Source: Paenibacillus dokdonensis
GTDB lineage: Bacteria > Bacillota > Bacilli > Paenibacillales > Paenibacillaceae
Direction: 5' to 3'
Assembly (NCBI RefSeq): GCF_004916975.1
Contig: NZ_STGQ01000002.1
Span: 62,001-126,000, forward strand
Length of the DNA stretch: 64,000 nucleotides
Shown: in pieces, positions 52,931 to 63,456 of the stretch
Position numbering within the stretch: the first letter of the stretch is position 1
Layout of the letters: each line of letters begins with the position of its first letter
The notes under the pieces: generated by a model
What the model saw: only the letters and a program-made list of their open reading frames with translations
Database searches by the model: none
What the model was told of the DNA's origin: nothing
Translations under genes and position numbers: made by a program

Positions 52931-53653
52931 TTAAAGGGTCACCCATCCGTATTTAATCGAGTTGATAACCGCTTGGGTGCGATCGTCAACCTCCATCTTC
53001 TGCAAAATGCTGCTGACATGGTTTTTGACCGTTTTCTCACTGATGAAGAGAAACTCGCCGATCATCTTGTTGCTCTTGCCTTCCGCCATCAGACGCAGCA
53101 CTTCCGCTTCGCGGCGTGTCAACGGATTGTTCTCGCCCGCTACGAATTTAACGCCTGCTTCACGCACGCCGCTCTCCGTCATGGCACCCGTCTCGTTGAG
53201 GAAGGTCATGCGGCGCAGCTGCTGAATCAGTTTACCCGTTACTTTCGGATGAATAAAGGCATATCCCTCTTGTACCGAGCGGATCGCATTGATAAGCGAC
53301 TCGGCCTCCATATCCTTCAGCAGGTAACCGTTCGCGCCTTTGCGCAGCGTTTCGAATACGTAGCTTTCGTCATCATGAATGGATAGAATAATAACCTTCA
53401 CATCCGGGAACAACTCACGCAGTTTCTCGGTTGCCTCCACCCCATTCTCGATAGGCATATTAATATCCATCAGCACGATGTCCGGCTTGATTTCATTACA
53501 AAATTCCAATACCTGAATGCCGTCCCCGCATTCGCCGATGACTTCAATGTCATCCTCCATATTCAAAATGCGCTTCAGACCCTCGCGAAACAATTGATGA
53601 TCGTCAGCCAAAAGGACTTTAATGTATGTTTTGCCAGAATCCTTGTTTTCCAT
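52931..53653 (-). CDS. degU: Response regulator DegU
   Basis: 240 residues. NarL/FixJ type: receiver domain with acidic pair Asp17/Asp18, phosphorylated Asp63 in VLMDINMP and Lys in the last strand; LuxR-type helix-turn-helix NPLTRREAEVLRLMAEGKSN and SEKTVKNHVSSIL near the C-terminus. In Bacilli DegU controls competence, secreted enzymes, motility and biofilm genes, which fits its neighbours comF and the flagellar block. ATG at 53653 after AAGGAG; four bases after degS. Confidence 0.97.
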   Translation of the reverse strand: MENKDSGKTYIKVLLADDHQLFREGLKRILNMEDDIEVIGECGDGIQVLEFCNEIKPDIVLMDINMPIENGVEATEKLRELFPDVKVIILSIHDDESYVFETLRKGANGYLLKDMEAESLINAIRSVQEGYAFIHPKVTGKLIQQLRRMTFLNETGAMTESGVREAGVKFVAGENNPLTRREAEVLRLMAEGKSNKMIGEFLFISEKTVKNHVSSILQKMEVDDRTQAVINSIKYGWVTL

Positions 53654-53657
53654 CCTG

Positions 53658-54812
53658 TTACTCCTTCCCCTTCTCCACGTTCGTCGGGATATGGATTACG
53701 ATCTTAGTACCCTGGTTCTCTTCGGATTCCAGTTCCATTCTTCCTTCAAGCAGCTCCACTCTCTCACGCATGCCGATCAACCCGAAATGATCCTTTGATT
53801 TCTGTTCCAGATGCTCGACTTTGAAGCCTAATCCATTGTCCTGAACAACAATTTTCACCATTTGCGCCTGGTATGTAATTTCTACTAATACATAGGTCGG
53901 GTAGGCATGCTTGGCCGCATTGCTGAGCGCTTCCTGTACCAAACGGTATATGGCTGCTTCCATAGCGGAAGAGAGGCGGTGCTCTTTGCCACGCGTTTCA
54001 AACATGGTTCGGATTTTCGTTTTCTCCTCAAAATCATGCACGAATTTCCGCATCGTAGGAATCAGTCCCAAATCATCGAGAGCCATCGGGCGAAGATTGA
54101 ATATCACCTTCCGCATTTCCTCAAGGCTGGAGCGCACTTGTCCCTTCAAATCTAATATTTCGTCCTGTACCATCTTAAATTCCTGCTTCGCCATCATTCT
54201 TTCCACAATTTCTGTGCGGAGAACCAGATTGGCAAGCAGCTGTGCAGGGCCGTCATGAATTTCACGGGCAATGCGTTTTCGTTCCTCTTCCTGAGCCAGT
54301 ATGATTTTCAGACCGATTAGCTGGCGGTTCTTGGCCGTTTCGATAATCCGTGTCACCTGTCCCAGTTCGCCTGATAAGTACTCCATTACCACACCCATTT
54401 GTGATCCGATGGATTCAGCACGTTCAACAGAGTTCTCGACGTTTCGGACTCTCTTTTGCAATTCATCGCGTCTGGCCTTCAGATACATTTCCTTTTCGCG
54501 ATAAATCATAACATCAAGCTGAAGTTGCGTAGCCTTTTCATAGGCCTGCCTGATGTCGTCCTCCTTGTAACGGACGAAGTCCCGGCTGACTTCCGTCAGC
54601 CGGACGCGCGAACGCCGGTAGTTCAGCTCCAGCTGATCCACCTTTTGCAGCGTCTCGATCGTTTCCTTCATCACAAACTGCAGTTCCTGATTCAAAGAGG
54701 CAAGTTCGTCACGGGCCGCCTCAAGAATCTCAAACATCTGATATTTGCTGTTCTCCACCACCTGGATGGCGTTCTTAATGACGCGGTCTATCGCATCGGC
54801 TTGAAGATCCAC
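53658..54812 (-). CDS. degS: Sensor histidine kinase DegS
   Basis: 384 residues. A cytoplasmic sensor with a long coiled-coil N-terminus (about 1-165), then the HisKA_3 box ARE-IHDGPAQLLAN with phosphorylated His186, and an ATPase with ALSNAAKHA and DNGLGF. No membrane segment. It phosphorylates DegU. The start is GTG at 54812 after GGAG. In one operon with degU. Confidence 0.97.
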   Translation of the reverse strand: MDLQADAIDRVIKNAIQVVENSKYQMFEILEAARDELASLNQELQFVMKETIETLQKVDQLELNYRRSRVRLTEVSRDFVRYKEDDIRQAYEKATQLQLDVMIYREKEMYLKARRDELQKRVRNVENSVERAESIGSQMGVVMEYLSGELGQVTRIIETAKNRQLIGLKIILAQEEERKRIAREIHDGPAQLLANLVLRTEIVERMMAKQEFKMVQDEILDLKGQVRSSLEEMRKVIFNLRPMALDDLGLIPTMRKFVHDFEEKTKIRTMFETRGKEHRLSSAMEAAIYRLVQEALSNAAKHAYPTYVLVEITYQAQMVKIVVQDNGLGFKVEHLEQKSKDHFGLIGMRERVELLEGRMELESEENQGTKIVIHIPTNVEKGKE

Positions 54813-54904
54813 GTATTTCTACTCCATTTCTAACCTCTACAGTTCTATACAGAATGAGCTGACATGCATGTTTTCTAGTTCATTTCTATACATATCATAC
54901 CATA

Positions 54905-57616
54905 TCATGATTCGATGGTGACGGTCTTCGTTTTCTGTTCCCATTTTACATTTAATCCTAATTGCTCGGATACGAGCCGAAGTGGGACTAAAGTACGACC
55001 TTGGCTGATGTAAGGTGCGACTTCCGCCCCTTTACGTTTGCCATTAAGGATAAAATCCTTGTTTCCGACTTTCAGATCCATGACTTTTCCGCCGCGGGTT
55101 ATTGTAATTCTCTGATTGGCCGGATCCCAGGTTGCCTTGCCTCCAAACGTATCGAGTACGTATTTAATTGGAATATATGTGCTGCTGTCTTTCATCACCG
55201 GAGCGGCTTCCATCGTTTTCTTCTGTCCATTGGTTGTGAAAGCCTTCTGGCCGATCGTCATCTCGACTTTACCGGTTGGCAATCCCGCTTCACTGGACAG
55301 GGATGGCATGGTGAACTTGATGTTATCAAAAGCAACCGTACCCGTCTTCGCGCGTTCATCCTGACCCTCTTCCACATTCACGACGTATACCCGCTTCAGC
55401 TGCGCCGGGAAGGCGATGCCTTTATCGCTGAGGTCGATATCAAGCGTCTTCCAGCCATCCCAATCGATCGTTTTGGCCAGGTCTACATAAACCGTATTGC
55501 CATTGTTGTCCTTGAGCTCTGCACGCGCCCAGTTCAGGCTGTGGTCGCCCATGACATCAATCTTCATCGAGGTTGCTGGAGCTGCAATCGTCTTGCCTGT
55601 AGAGCCGTTAAGCTCAGCGTAAGCATACATTTTGCCAGTTCCTGCGGTCATGTCATATGTCAGCTGGAGTACTTTGGAATTGGCATGATCCCCGCTTCCC
55701 TGCGTTATGGCTGCCGTACCGCTCACTTGAGCGCTATTGCTCGTAAACTGCACCGGATAGCTGGTTTTCTCGAAGTTCTCCCACATGTCTTCGCCGGCTG
55801 CCGATAGCACGACGGCTGTACTGAAGCCGTTATAACGGGCAATAGCATAACCCACCTTGGCATTGGCATCCACAGACGTTACCGTCAGCTTGCCATTCTG
55901 TACACTGCCCTTGAATCCGATGAATTCCCATTTCAGAGTGCTATCAGGCACATCCACCTGTTGGCCGTCCTTCGTCGTTGCCTTCACCGGTACAGATACC
56001 GTACTGCCCGCCTGAAGCGGTGCGGTTGCTGAACCTACACTGAGTGCATTCAGATCATCGGCGCCCAGTACCTTCACATCCATGCTAGTGCTGGCTTGTC
56101 CGCTGACTGCTGTGATTTTGGAGACGCCTGGCGTCACACCCGTTACCGTCTGTCCGCTGACCTTGATATTACCGTTGCTGGACTTCCAGGTAGGTGTAAG
56201 ACCAGAGGTGTCAACCGGATTGTAATAGGTATCATAGCCTTTGAGCTTGAACGAAGCCTGCTGGCCAATCAGAATGGCGGAGTTCCCGCTGATCTTCAGA
56301 CCCTTCAGCTCGCCTTTGGGAGCATTTGTATATACGCCAACAGCGTTAACGATACTGCGCTGCTCTTTGCCGTATTCCGTGTCGAAAGTCAATACCGCAT
56401 CATCTTCTGCCAGTGGACGGCTGACCATCGTCGTGGAACCCCCGCCGTCGAGATTGAGGCCTTTCCATACACCGATATCCACCATGAAGGATTGCAATTC
56501 GCCAAGCGACATGCCAGCGCTGCTATCATTCTTCTCTACGGCAATGATGTAGGCGTAACGCTCATCCTTCGAATAACCAAGCGATGTTCTTGCCCGGTAT
56601 CCGCCGATGCTGGAGACATCCCGGGAATAAGCCGTCGCTTTGCCGTTATTCACCAGAATCGTATGGCCGCCGATCATCGTCTGCAAATTCGCAGGGTCTA
56701 CGGATTGTCCCATTGTTTTGGACTTCAGCATATAATTGGTATTCAGCTTTTGGCCTACGGCCAAATGGGCTTTCACAAAATCGGCAGCTGTGCCATGTGT
56801 CCGCAAAATATATCCGTCCTGCGGCACCGCCATATCGGCAAATCCTCCCTGATCCGAAATTTGCGTGATGACATTATTCTGCACCAATACTTCAATCGGC
56901 GTGGTTGCACTATTTTTAGGACGCGTGGTAGACTTCCAGGCGCTGGTATAGATGTACATCGCATTCACATGACTGTATGTAGAGCTGCTGCTCTCCGAGT
57001 TATAAGAGGTTTTGTTGATCCCCGCGAGCGGGAAGCTGGAACCGTCCTCAGCTGTTACGGAGCCGTCAAAAGAAAACTCGTCAATGATCGGCTTGCCGCT
57101 CGTCGTAACCGCAAAGGAATACATCCCTTTAATATCCGAAGGCGTCGACATCAGCTCTCCATTCGTCACTTGTCCGCCGATGGGAGCCCCGTCTGCACTT
57201 GTATTAAAATAATCCCCGTTCACCGCAGCCACCGCGCCGGTTTCCTTCGCCATGCCGCCTGTGCTCTGCTTGGTCGTGAACTGGCCATCCTTGCCGTTCA
57301 TGACATCCATCTTCACGTACGGATTCTGCAGATCGATCCGGATCACATCCGCCAGCGCAATGGCCTGTTTCCCGGAACGCGTTGTGGTAAATCTGTATTT
57401 CGTCAAAATCGCACCCGATGTTACCGGATTTTCCCCCAGCTTCGTAACCGACGATTCCGCTGCACTGGCGACCGACGAGATCGAATGCCCGTTCAGCGGA
57501 ATCCCGCTGCCTACCACCGGTGCAACGAAGAGCAACCCTGCCAGGGATACGACCATCCACTTTTTCCCTGAGGTCATCCCGCTTTTATTCCCATCCAGCT
57601 TTTTATTCCATTTCAT
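54905..57616 (-). CDS. Secreted phosphodiester-glycosidase-like protein with copper-amine-oxidase-like domains
   Basis: 903 residues. A signal peptide (WMVVSLAGLLFVAPVVGSG, cleaved near 51) precedes a NAGPA-type phosphodiester glycosidase domain (about 100-430, with AAVNGDYFNT, TSLGYSKD and NLDGGGSTTMV). A bacterial Ig-like domain follows (about 440-520), a carbohydrate-binding-like beta domain (about 610-770), and two copper-amine-oxidase N-terminal-like domains at the C-terminus (YIPIKYVLDTFGGKATW; LVPLRLVSEQLGLNVKW). Such enzymes cleave sugar-phosphodiesters in exopolysaccharides or cell-wall polymers. ATG at 57616. It reads leftward after the surface protein gene, beyond a terminator. Confidence 0.85.
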   Translation of the reverse strand: MKWNKKLDGNKSGMTSGKKWMVVSLAGLLFVAPVVGSGIPLNGHSISSVASAAESSVTKLGENPVTSGAILTKYRFTTTRSGKQAIALADVIRIDLQNPYVKMDVMNGKDGQFTTKQSTGGMAKETGAVAAVNGDYFNTSADGAPIGGQVTNGELMSTPSDIKGMYSFAVTTSGKPIIDEFSFDGSVTAEDGSSFPLAGINKTSYNSESSSSTYSHVNAMYIYTSAWKSTTRPKNSATTPIEVLVQNNVITQISDQGGFADMAVPQDGYILRTHGTAADFVKAHLAVGQKLNTNYMLKSKTMGQSVDPANLQTMIGGHTILVNNGKATAYSRDVSSIGGYRARTSLGYSKDERYAYIIAVEKNDSSAGMSLGELQSFMVDIGVWKGLNLDGGGSTTMVSRPLAEDDAVLTFDTEYGKEQRSIVNAVGVYTNAPKGELKGLKISGNSAILIGQQASFKLKGYDTYYNPVDTSGLTPTWKSSNGNIKVSGQTVTGVTPGVSKITAVSGQASTSMDVKVLGADDLNALSVGSATAPLQAGSTVSVPVKATTKDGQQVDVPDSTLKWEFIGFKGSVQNGKLTVTSVDANAKVGYAIARYNGFSTAVVLSAAGEDMWENFEKTSYPVQFTSNSAQVSGTAAITQGSGDHANSKVLQLTYDMTAGTGKMYAYAELNGSTGKTIAAPATSMKIDVMGDHSLNWARAELKDNNGNTVYVDLAKTIDWDGWKTLDIDLSDKGIAFPAQLKRVYVVNVEEGQDERAKTGTVAFDNIKFTMPSLSSEAGLPTGKVEMTIGQKAFTTNGQKKTMEAAPVMKDSSTYIPIKYVLDTFGGKATWDPANQRITITRGGKVMDLKVGNKDFILNGKRKGAEVAPYISQGRTLVPLRLVSEQLGLNVKWEQKTKTVTIES

Positions 57617-57860
57617 GAAACGCTACTCTCCCATCTTATTAACACACGTACTATCCCCATTTGTTAAACGAACCTACGAAACTACTGACGTTATCCAATG
57701 TAAAAATGTTCCTCTGATTAGACGCAAAAACGCCTATAACTCTCTCACAATCATCTGAAGAGGTTACTATCTTGTAACTTCCATACATTTAATAGACTGT
57801 TTTAAACCTGAAAAGTTACGGCAAAACCTGCATTTTTTAGCGAATTTCATAGAATTAACG
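57617..57860. other. Spacer between the two large surface-protein genes
   Basis: About 245 bp upstream of the phosphodiester-glycosidase-like gene, without any coding frame or recognisable repeat. Its promoter must lie here but no clear pair of boxes was found. Confidence 0.4.
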
Positions 57861-57900
57861 AAAAAAAGCCCTCCCTCATAACGAAATGAGAGAAGGGCTT
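57861..57900 (-). terminator. Terminator of the SLH surface-protein gene
   Basis: On the minus strand AAGCCCT (57900-57894) pairs with AGGGCTT (57872-57866), with CTCAT/ATGAG extending the stem, followed by seven T. Confidence 0.88.
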
Positions 57901-57928
57901 ACTTTTGCCGATTTCATTGAACGGGTTT

Positions 57929-60900
57929 TTATAGATAACCTACTTTTTTCAGAAGACGTTCCAGCATGACAGCCGCCTGCGCTCGGGTCGCATTCCCTTT
58001 GGGCTGGAAGGTTGTTGGGGTTACCCCTTGAATGATACCTTCCTTAAGCATGCGTGCGGCTGATTCCGGTGACTGAATGGACTTAGAATCTTTGAATACT
58101 TGCAGATAGGAGGATGGTGAGAAGTTCAACGTTGAATTGTATCCCGCGTAATTCATCGCACGTACCATCATAATCGCCATCTGTTCCCGTGTAATCGGGC
58201 TGTTCGGTTTAAAGGATCCATCCGTATTCCCCGCAACGATGCCTGCCTTGGCTGCAGCACCGATAAAAGCGCTCTTCGGTGAATTCGTCACATCAAAGAA
58301 GCGTTCCGCCGTTTTGAGATCTCCTTGCAGTCCCAGAGCGCGTGCCACAAATTCGGCAAACTCGGCCCGGGTAATATTTTTGTTGGGTTCAAACGAATTG
58401 CCTTGTCTCGCATCAATAATGAGCTTGGAAGACAGGACATTGATGGCATCCTTGGCCCAGTGATTGCCCACATCCGTAAAATACTTGTAATTGGTCAGAC
58501 CCATGACCGTATAGTTGCCTTTAACCTTCGCATGCAGAACTTTACGGGTACTGAGCGTCTCGATCACCGTAGGCACAAAGGTCAGCTTCCCTGCTGCATC
58601 ATCCATACGCACAAGTCCTGAGCGGATGTCCTGCAGCGTAGTATTCGTGCGGATTAAGTATTCACCTTTCAGAGAGACTTCTATTTCCTGTGATCCCGTC
58701 GATCTTGCAGATACGTAGAAATCTACCGGATCGGCAATTTTTTGCGTCGAACCTCCGTTTAGTGATTTCCCCAATTCCGAAGCTGCACTATCCGCAAGCT
58801 TTTCTACGGTAATGCTCAGCGTAATGGATGTCGACGATGTATTCAGATTCCGTGCAATTTCCGCAAAATTAACCTGGCTCAGCGGCAGCAGATATACGGC
58901 ATCACCGGCCTTGACCGCAATAGAGGCACTACGGTCGTTATTGTAGGCATATTCGAGTGCATTCAGCGGCAAAGTGACGGATGCAGAATTAAGTCCGACT
59001 GCAGCATCTACAACAACCGTGTGACTCGCCTCATTTTTGCTGACAATATAGTCAAATACCTTCTTCAGCTTATCCCCATCGACGGCATACTGCTTGATAA
59101 ACTGTCCATTTCGCGATTTGATGTCTGATACAGCAACAGACTGGATTCCCATGGCCAGCATTTCTTTACCGAATTCTCCTGCCTCCAGCCGTGTAAGATC
59201 CGTAGGAAGACTCGGGTCAGAAGTGTTGGTGCTGCTGCCGGTATTCGTATTCGTGACTGGAATGTTATTAAAATACAGCAGTCGTTCGCCGGATGTATCT
59301 TTTAGCGGTGTTGCTCCCGGAATATAGGAGAGTACAACCTTCTGCCCGCTCGATACCGGACTGGATAATTTAATCGTCATTGTACTTCCCGTGAGAGAAG
59401 CCTGCGAGAGTCCCCGGATCACTCCATCTACCATCACTTGAAACTGACTTGTCACAAGCGAAGATTGCGAGATCATATTCCGGTTAAACACGACTTGAAT
59501 CGTATCCCCTTGTACCACTGCGGACTTGATATCGCTGCCCAGCGAATAACCGGATACAGTGACGGGCTGCAAATTGATATAGTCGGCCGAATTACCATTC
59601 AGGTCAGTCAGGCGCGATGTTCCGGGAACATAGGAGATGGTGACCTTTGCATCTTTGGGTAGAGCTGATGCTAGCGTCAATATAACCTGATTATCCTTAA
59701 TCTCTACTAGATTGACGTAATTGGCCTTATCATTGACAAGAACCGAAAATTGGCTTTTCATCGGTACATTGCTTGTGCTTAACAACTCGTTGTAATTCAG
59801 CCTAACCTTCGTGTCTCCACCCTCTGCATTCTGGAATACAGGCGGTTTGGTGTCCAAGTAATTCCGGATCAAAAAGTCCGTAAATGCAGCAATATTCATC
59901 CCGCGGTTATCCTGAATTGGATAAGCACCCGGCGTATAGCTGACTTTAACGATCTGTCCGTCTCCAGCCGTACTATCTAGCGTCAGTGTCAGCGTGTTTC
60001 CACTTTGGCTGATCCCGCTGACTTTAATGCTGTTTCCGTCTGCTTTGACACTAAACTGCTCATAGGCATAAACGGAAGGACTTTTTAAGGATTGCCCAAA
60101 ATTCAGCTTGAGCGTCTTCCCGGATACATACCCGTCCTTAGGCTGCGGCAGTGCCGTATCGATCCCGTTAACAACTTCTCGCTGCGAGAAGGTTGCTGCC
60201 TGATTGCGATACCCGTCCTGAATCGGATGCGAACCGCCATTGTAGCTCACTTTAACGATTTGGCCTACAGCGACACCCGTCTCCAAAACGATATATACAC
60301 TATCGCCTGATGTATACACATAGCTAATCCGGCGGGATTCATCATTGACGGTTACACCGAAGGCGTTTGTCGTAAGCCAATTGTCTGAATACAGTTGTTT
60401 ATTGTACGCCAGCCGAATGATCGTATTGCTGTACATATTGCTGCTCTGCAGTACCGGAGGTTGTTTGTCCGATACAGGAGTCTGGAAGTACCAGCTCGTG
60501 CCAGCAAATGGGTTATTATAGTTTTGCGCATCATAAACGGCGTTTCTTCCAAGCGTTACGTAGTAAGTCGAATCATAGTCGTACGTGTAACCAGACTTCA
60601 GTCGAATTCTTAGATCCCGGCCGCTGACGCTGATATCGACAGGCACAAGTGAACTGCTGCCGGACTTGCGGACAGATATCTCTCCCGATCCTTGATACAC
60701 CTCGCGGTTAAAGGTCACGTTGATATCGCTGTCAATCGGTACACTCGTGCTTTGGTTGGTTGGATATACACTGCTTATGCTCAACTGGGATGAACTATCT
60801 ACACCCGTCGTAAACTTCCATCTTGTCGTTGTGGTGATTCCCGGAACGGAGTTGCCCTGGGTATCGACAAAAGCATCATCGGACACGGTTACATAATAGC

Positions 60901-61948
60901 TCTTACTGTTGGATATATAGGCGCTCAGATTAACCGTGATGACGGAAGATCCCGATCCTGATACGAAGGAAGTATCCCTTGCGGCTATGGATTTAACCAG
61001 TTCGCCATTCGAAAGACGCAGCTGTATCGTTCCCGTCCCAGCGGTTACCGGATGGTTGTACGTCATCGTAAATTTAGTGCTGGCGGAAACATTAACATCA
61101 TTGTTATTGGGGTATGTATTGGCAATAGACGTATTCCACTGCGTTGTGAAGTACCAGTCTTCACGGCTGCTAATCCCTGCATACGGAACACCTGTAGATG
61201 TTTTAAATGCATTTCCGTCCATTGTTACAGAATACGTCGTATCTTTCGATAGTTTTACGCTTGGCGTAATAATGACCGTGCAGTTAGCAGAAGAAAGTTG
61301 TACTTTGCCGCTGTCCGCTGCCGATATATTTTCCACTTGCACACCGTTAGATCTCTGCACAATAGAAAGATTCCCGCTCCCCGTCATCATCGGCTCATTA
61401 AATTTCATGATAAGCTGCAGACCATCCGTCTTTATTCCTGTGTTACCAGCTGCAGGTTGAAACGATTGAACGGCAGAGTTTACTGTAGTAAAAGTATAAG
61501 TATCTTTGGTTCCCTCTGATAATTCCCCGTCATCTACAGATTGAAAAAGCCCCGCAGGCACCTGCACTTCATATTTATGCGCATATTCCAGCGGTCTTCC
61601 GCTATCAACTTGTACTTGAAAGCTTGTCTGACCGGCAGGGTCCGTAGTGGCCGGAACCATCAGATTCGCTACCGTATGAAGAGAATCGGTTGTATCTACC
61701 AGTTCAATCCCTTTTCCGCTGCCCGCGTCCGCCAGCTTCACCTTCTGCGTTCCAAAGTCTATGGTAATCACTGGTGTCCGGCTGACAGTTCTATCACTCG
61801 TGCACACATTCGCAGAAACAGTAATGGAAGGTACTAGACCCCCTGCTGCCTTTACTTCAGCCGTACCAACTCCCAAACTTCCCCATAGTATTTCAATCAT
61901 CATGACGAAAGCCAATATAATAGACAGCCTTTTCCTCACTTGATTCAT
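57929..61948 (-). CDS. Large SLH-domain surface protein with Big_5 and SwmB repeats
   Basis: 1339 residues from the ATG at 61948, which follows GGAAAGG; the frame is open 19 codons further but lacks a ribosome site. A signal peptide (about 1-34, ending AEVKA) leads into three Ig-like (Big_5) domains, four SwmB-type repeats (each ends with VSY.PG..PI.D, at about 500-960), a linker domain, and three SLH motifs in the last 190 residues (FTDVGNHWAKDAI; FFDVTNSPKSAF; FKDSKSIQSPES). SLH domains anchor to pyruvylated wall polymer. It probably serves as a structural surface fibre or adhesin. Confidence 0.88.
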   Translation of the reverse strand: MNQVRKRLSIILAFVMMIEILWGSLGVGTAEVKAAGGLVPSITVSANVCTSDRTVSRTPVITIDFGTQKVKLADAGSGKGIELVDTTDSLHTVANLMVPATTDPAGQTSFQVQVDSGRPLEYAHKYEVQVPAGLFQSVDDGELSEGTKDTYTFTTVNSAVQSFQPAAGNTGIKTDGLQLIMKFNEPMMTGSGNLSIVQRSNGVQVENISAADSGKVQLSSANCTVIITPSVKLSKDTTYSVTMDGNAFKTSTGVPYAGISSREDWYFTTQWNTSIANTYPNNNDVNVSASTKFTMTYNHPVTAGTGTIQLRLSNGELVKSIAARDTSFVSGSGSSVITVNLSAYISNSKSYYVTVSDDAFVDTQGNSVPGITTTTRWKFTTGVDSSSQLSISSVYPTNQSTSVPIDSDINVTFNREVYQGSGEISVRKSGSSSLVPVDISVSGRDLRIRLKSGYTYDYDSTYYVTLGRNAVYDAQNYNNPFAGTSWYFQTPVSDKQPPVLQSSNMYSNTIIRLAYNKQLYSDNWLTTNAFGVTVNDESRRISYVYTSGDSVYIVLETGVAVGQIVKVSYNGGSHPIQDGYRNQAATFSQREVVNGIDTALPQPKDGYVSGKTLKLNFGQSLKSPSVYAYEQFSVKADGNSIKVSGISQSGNTLTLTLDSTAGDGQIVKVSYTPGAYPIQDNRGMNIAAFTDFLIRNYLDTKPPVFQNAEGGDTKVRLNYNELLSTSNVPMKSQFSVLVNDKANYVNLVEIKDNQVILTLASALPKDAKVTISYVPGTSRLTDLNGNSADYINLQPVTVSGYSLGSDIKSAVVQGDTIQVVFNRNMISQSSLVTSQFQVMVDGVIRGLSQASLTGSTMTIKLSSPVSSGQKVVLSYIPGATPLKDTSGERLLYFNNIPVTNTNTGSSTNTSDPSLPTDLTRLEAGEFGKEMLAMGIQSVAVSDIKSRNGQFIKQYAVDGDKLKKVFDYIVSKNEASHTVVVDAAVGLNSASVTLPLNALEYAYNNDRSASIAVKAGDAVYLLPLSQVNFAEIARNLNTSSTSITLSITVEKLADSAASELGKSLNGGSTQKIADPVDFYVSARSTGSQEIEVSLKGEYLIRTNTTLQDIRSGLVRMDDAAGKLTFVPTVIETLSTRKVLHAKVKGNYTVMGLTNYKYFTDVGNHWAKDAINVLSSKLIIDARQGNSFEPNKNITRAEFAEFVARALGLQGDLKTAERFFDVTNSPKSAFIGAAAKAGIVAGNTDGSFKPNSPITREQMAIMMVRAMNYAGYNSTLNFSPSSYLQVFKDSKSIQSPESAARMLKEGIIQGVTPTTFQPKGNATRAQAAVMLERLLKKVGYL

Positions 61949-62080
61949 CCTTCCTTTCCGGGCTTTTGATCTCCAGACATGCTTCATGAGCCCATCACAA
62001 AACACAACCTTATACTTCTTTTTCGGTCAAAAGACTGGGGAAGTTTAGCCGATTGAGGACTTGGGTCACGGATTGAGACA

Positions 62081-62118
62081 TAAATAACCTCAGCCCGGCA
62101 TCATGCCAAACTGAGGTT
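62081..62118 (-). terminator. metK terminator
   Basis: On the minus strand AACCTCAG (62118-62111) pairs with CTGAGGTT (62093-62086), followed by a T-rich tract. It lies about 30 bp after the metK stop. Confidence 0.75.
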
Positions 62119-62146
62119 GATTGTATATTTAAAGAATGCGGTTGTC

Positions 62147-63349
62147 TTACAGACCTGCTTGAGCCTTAAGCTCTTCGGCTTTGTCCACGCGTTCCCAAGG
62201 CAGATCTACATCCGTACGGCCAAAGTGACCGTAAGCTGCCGTTTGCTTGTAAATCGGACGACGCAGATCCAGCATGCGGATGATGCCGGCAGGACGAAGG
62301 TCAAAGTTGCTGCGGATCAGCTCAACAAGCGTCTCGTCTGCGACTTTACCTGTGCCATACGTATCCACGTTGATTGATACCGGAGTAGCTACACCGATCG
62401 CGTAAGCCAATTGGATTTCGCATTTGTCAGCCAGACCAGCTGCTACGAGGTTCTTCGCCACATAACGAGCTGCATAAGCTGCGGAACGGTCTACTTTCGT
62501 AGGATCCTTACCGGAGAATGCGCCACCGCCATGACGAGCATAACCGCCGTAAGTATCAACGATAATTTTGCGTCCTGTCAGACCCGCGTCACCTTGAGGT
62601 CCGCCGATAACAAAACGTCCTGTTGGGTTGATATAGTACTTGGTGTTCTCATCCAGCAGTTCTTCAGGAACCACAGGGAGAATAACCTTTTCCTTGATAT
62701 CAGCCTGGATTTGCTCCAAAGAGGTATCTTCGGAATGCTGTGTAGATACAACGATCGTGTCCACACGTACCGGCTTGTCATCAATATATTCAATCGTAAC
62801 CTGGGTTTTGCCGTCCGGACGAAGGTACTCCAGCGTACCGTCCTTACGAACCTCAGACAAACGGCGTGCAATCCGATGCGAAAGTGCGATCGGAAGCGGC
62901 ATGAGTTCCGGAGTTTCATTGGTAGCAAAACCAAACATCAAGCCTTGGTCGCCTGCACCGATATTTTCCGTTTCCTTGTCCATTTGGGCAGGGTCACGGT
63001 TTTCCAACGCGGCGTTTACGCCCTGTGCGATGTCAGCGGACTGCTCGTTCAGGGATGTCAAAACCGCACATGTATTATAATCAAAGCCATACTTGGCACG
63101 AGTATACCCAATTTCCTTTACCGTATTTCTAACAATAGACGGGATATCAACATACTCGGATTTGGTACTGATTTCACCAATGACAAGCACAAGTCCAGTC
63201 GCAACTGAGACTTCGCAAGCTACACGGGCATTCGGATCATTTTCCAGAAAAGCATCAAGCACCGCATCGGAGATTTGGTCGCAAATCTTGTCCGGATGTC
63301 CTTCCGTAACGGACTCTGATGTAAACAGATGACGTCCTTTTACAGACAT
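62147..63349 (-). CDS. metK: S-adenosylmethionine synthetase
   Basis: 400 residues, full length. Makes SAM from methionine and ATP. Signatures: TEGHPDKICDQISDAVLD (15-32), GAGDQGLMFG, and the phosphate loop GGGAFSGKDPTKVDRSAAY. SAM is the donor for the five methyltransferase domains in the glycan island. ATG at 63349 after TAGGAGG. Monocistronic, with its own promoter and a hairpin in the leader. Confidence 0.98.
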   Translation of the reverse strand: MSVKGRHLFTSESVTEGHPDKICDQISDAVLDAFLENDPNARVACEVSVATGLVLVIGEISTKSEYVDIPSIVRNTVKEIGYTRAKYGFDYNTCAVLTSLNEQSADIAQGVNAALENRDPAQMDKETENIGAGDQGLMFGFATNETPELMPLPIALSHRIARRLSEVRKDGTLEYLRPDGKTQVTIEYIDDKPVRVDTIVVSTQHSEDTSLEQIQADIKEKVILPVVPEELLDENTKYYINPTGRFVIGGPQGDAGLTGRKIIVDTYGGYARHGGGAFSGKDPTKVDRSAAYAARYVAKNLVAAGLADKCEIQLAYAIGVATPVSINVDTYGTGKVADETLVELIRSNFDLRPAGIIRMLDLRRPIYKQTAAYGHFGRTDVDLPWERVDKAEELKAQAGL

Positions 63350-63400
63350 AGTATCAACCTCCTATAAGGATAATAAACAACGGCGTAAGGTAGTCCTAAA

Positions 63401-63433
63401 CAAAAAATGAACCTTTCCCTATATAGGAAAAGG
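63401..63433 (-). promoter_or_regulatory. Hairpin with T-run in the metK leader
   Basis: On the minus strand CCTTTTCC pairs with GGGAAAGG (8 bp with one G-T) around TATATA, then TTCATTTTTT. It lies between the promoter and the ribosome site, like an attenuator, but no S-box (SAM riboswitch) motif or competing antiterminator is visible in the 110-nt leader. Confidence 0.5.
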
Positions 63434-63456
63434 CTGCATGACAATCCTCAATGGAC

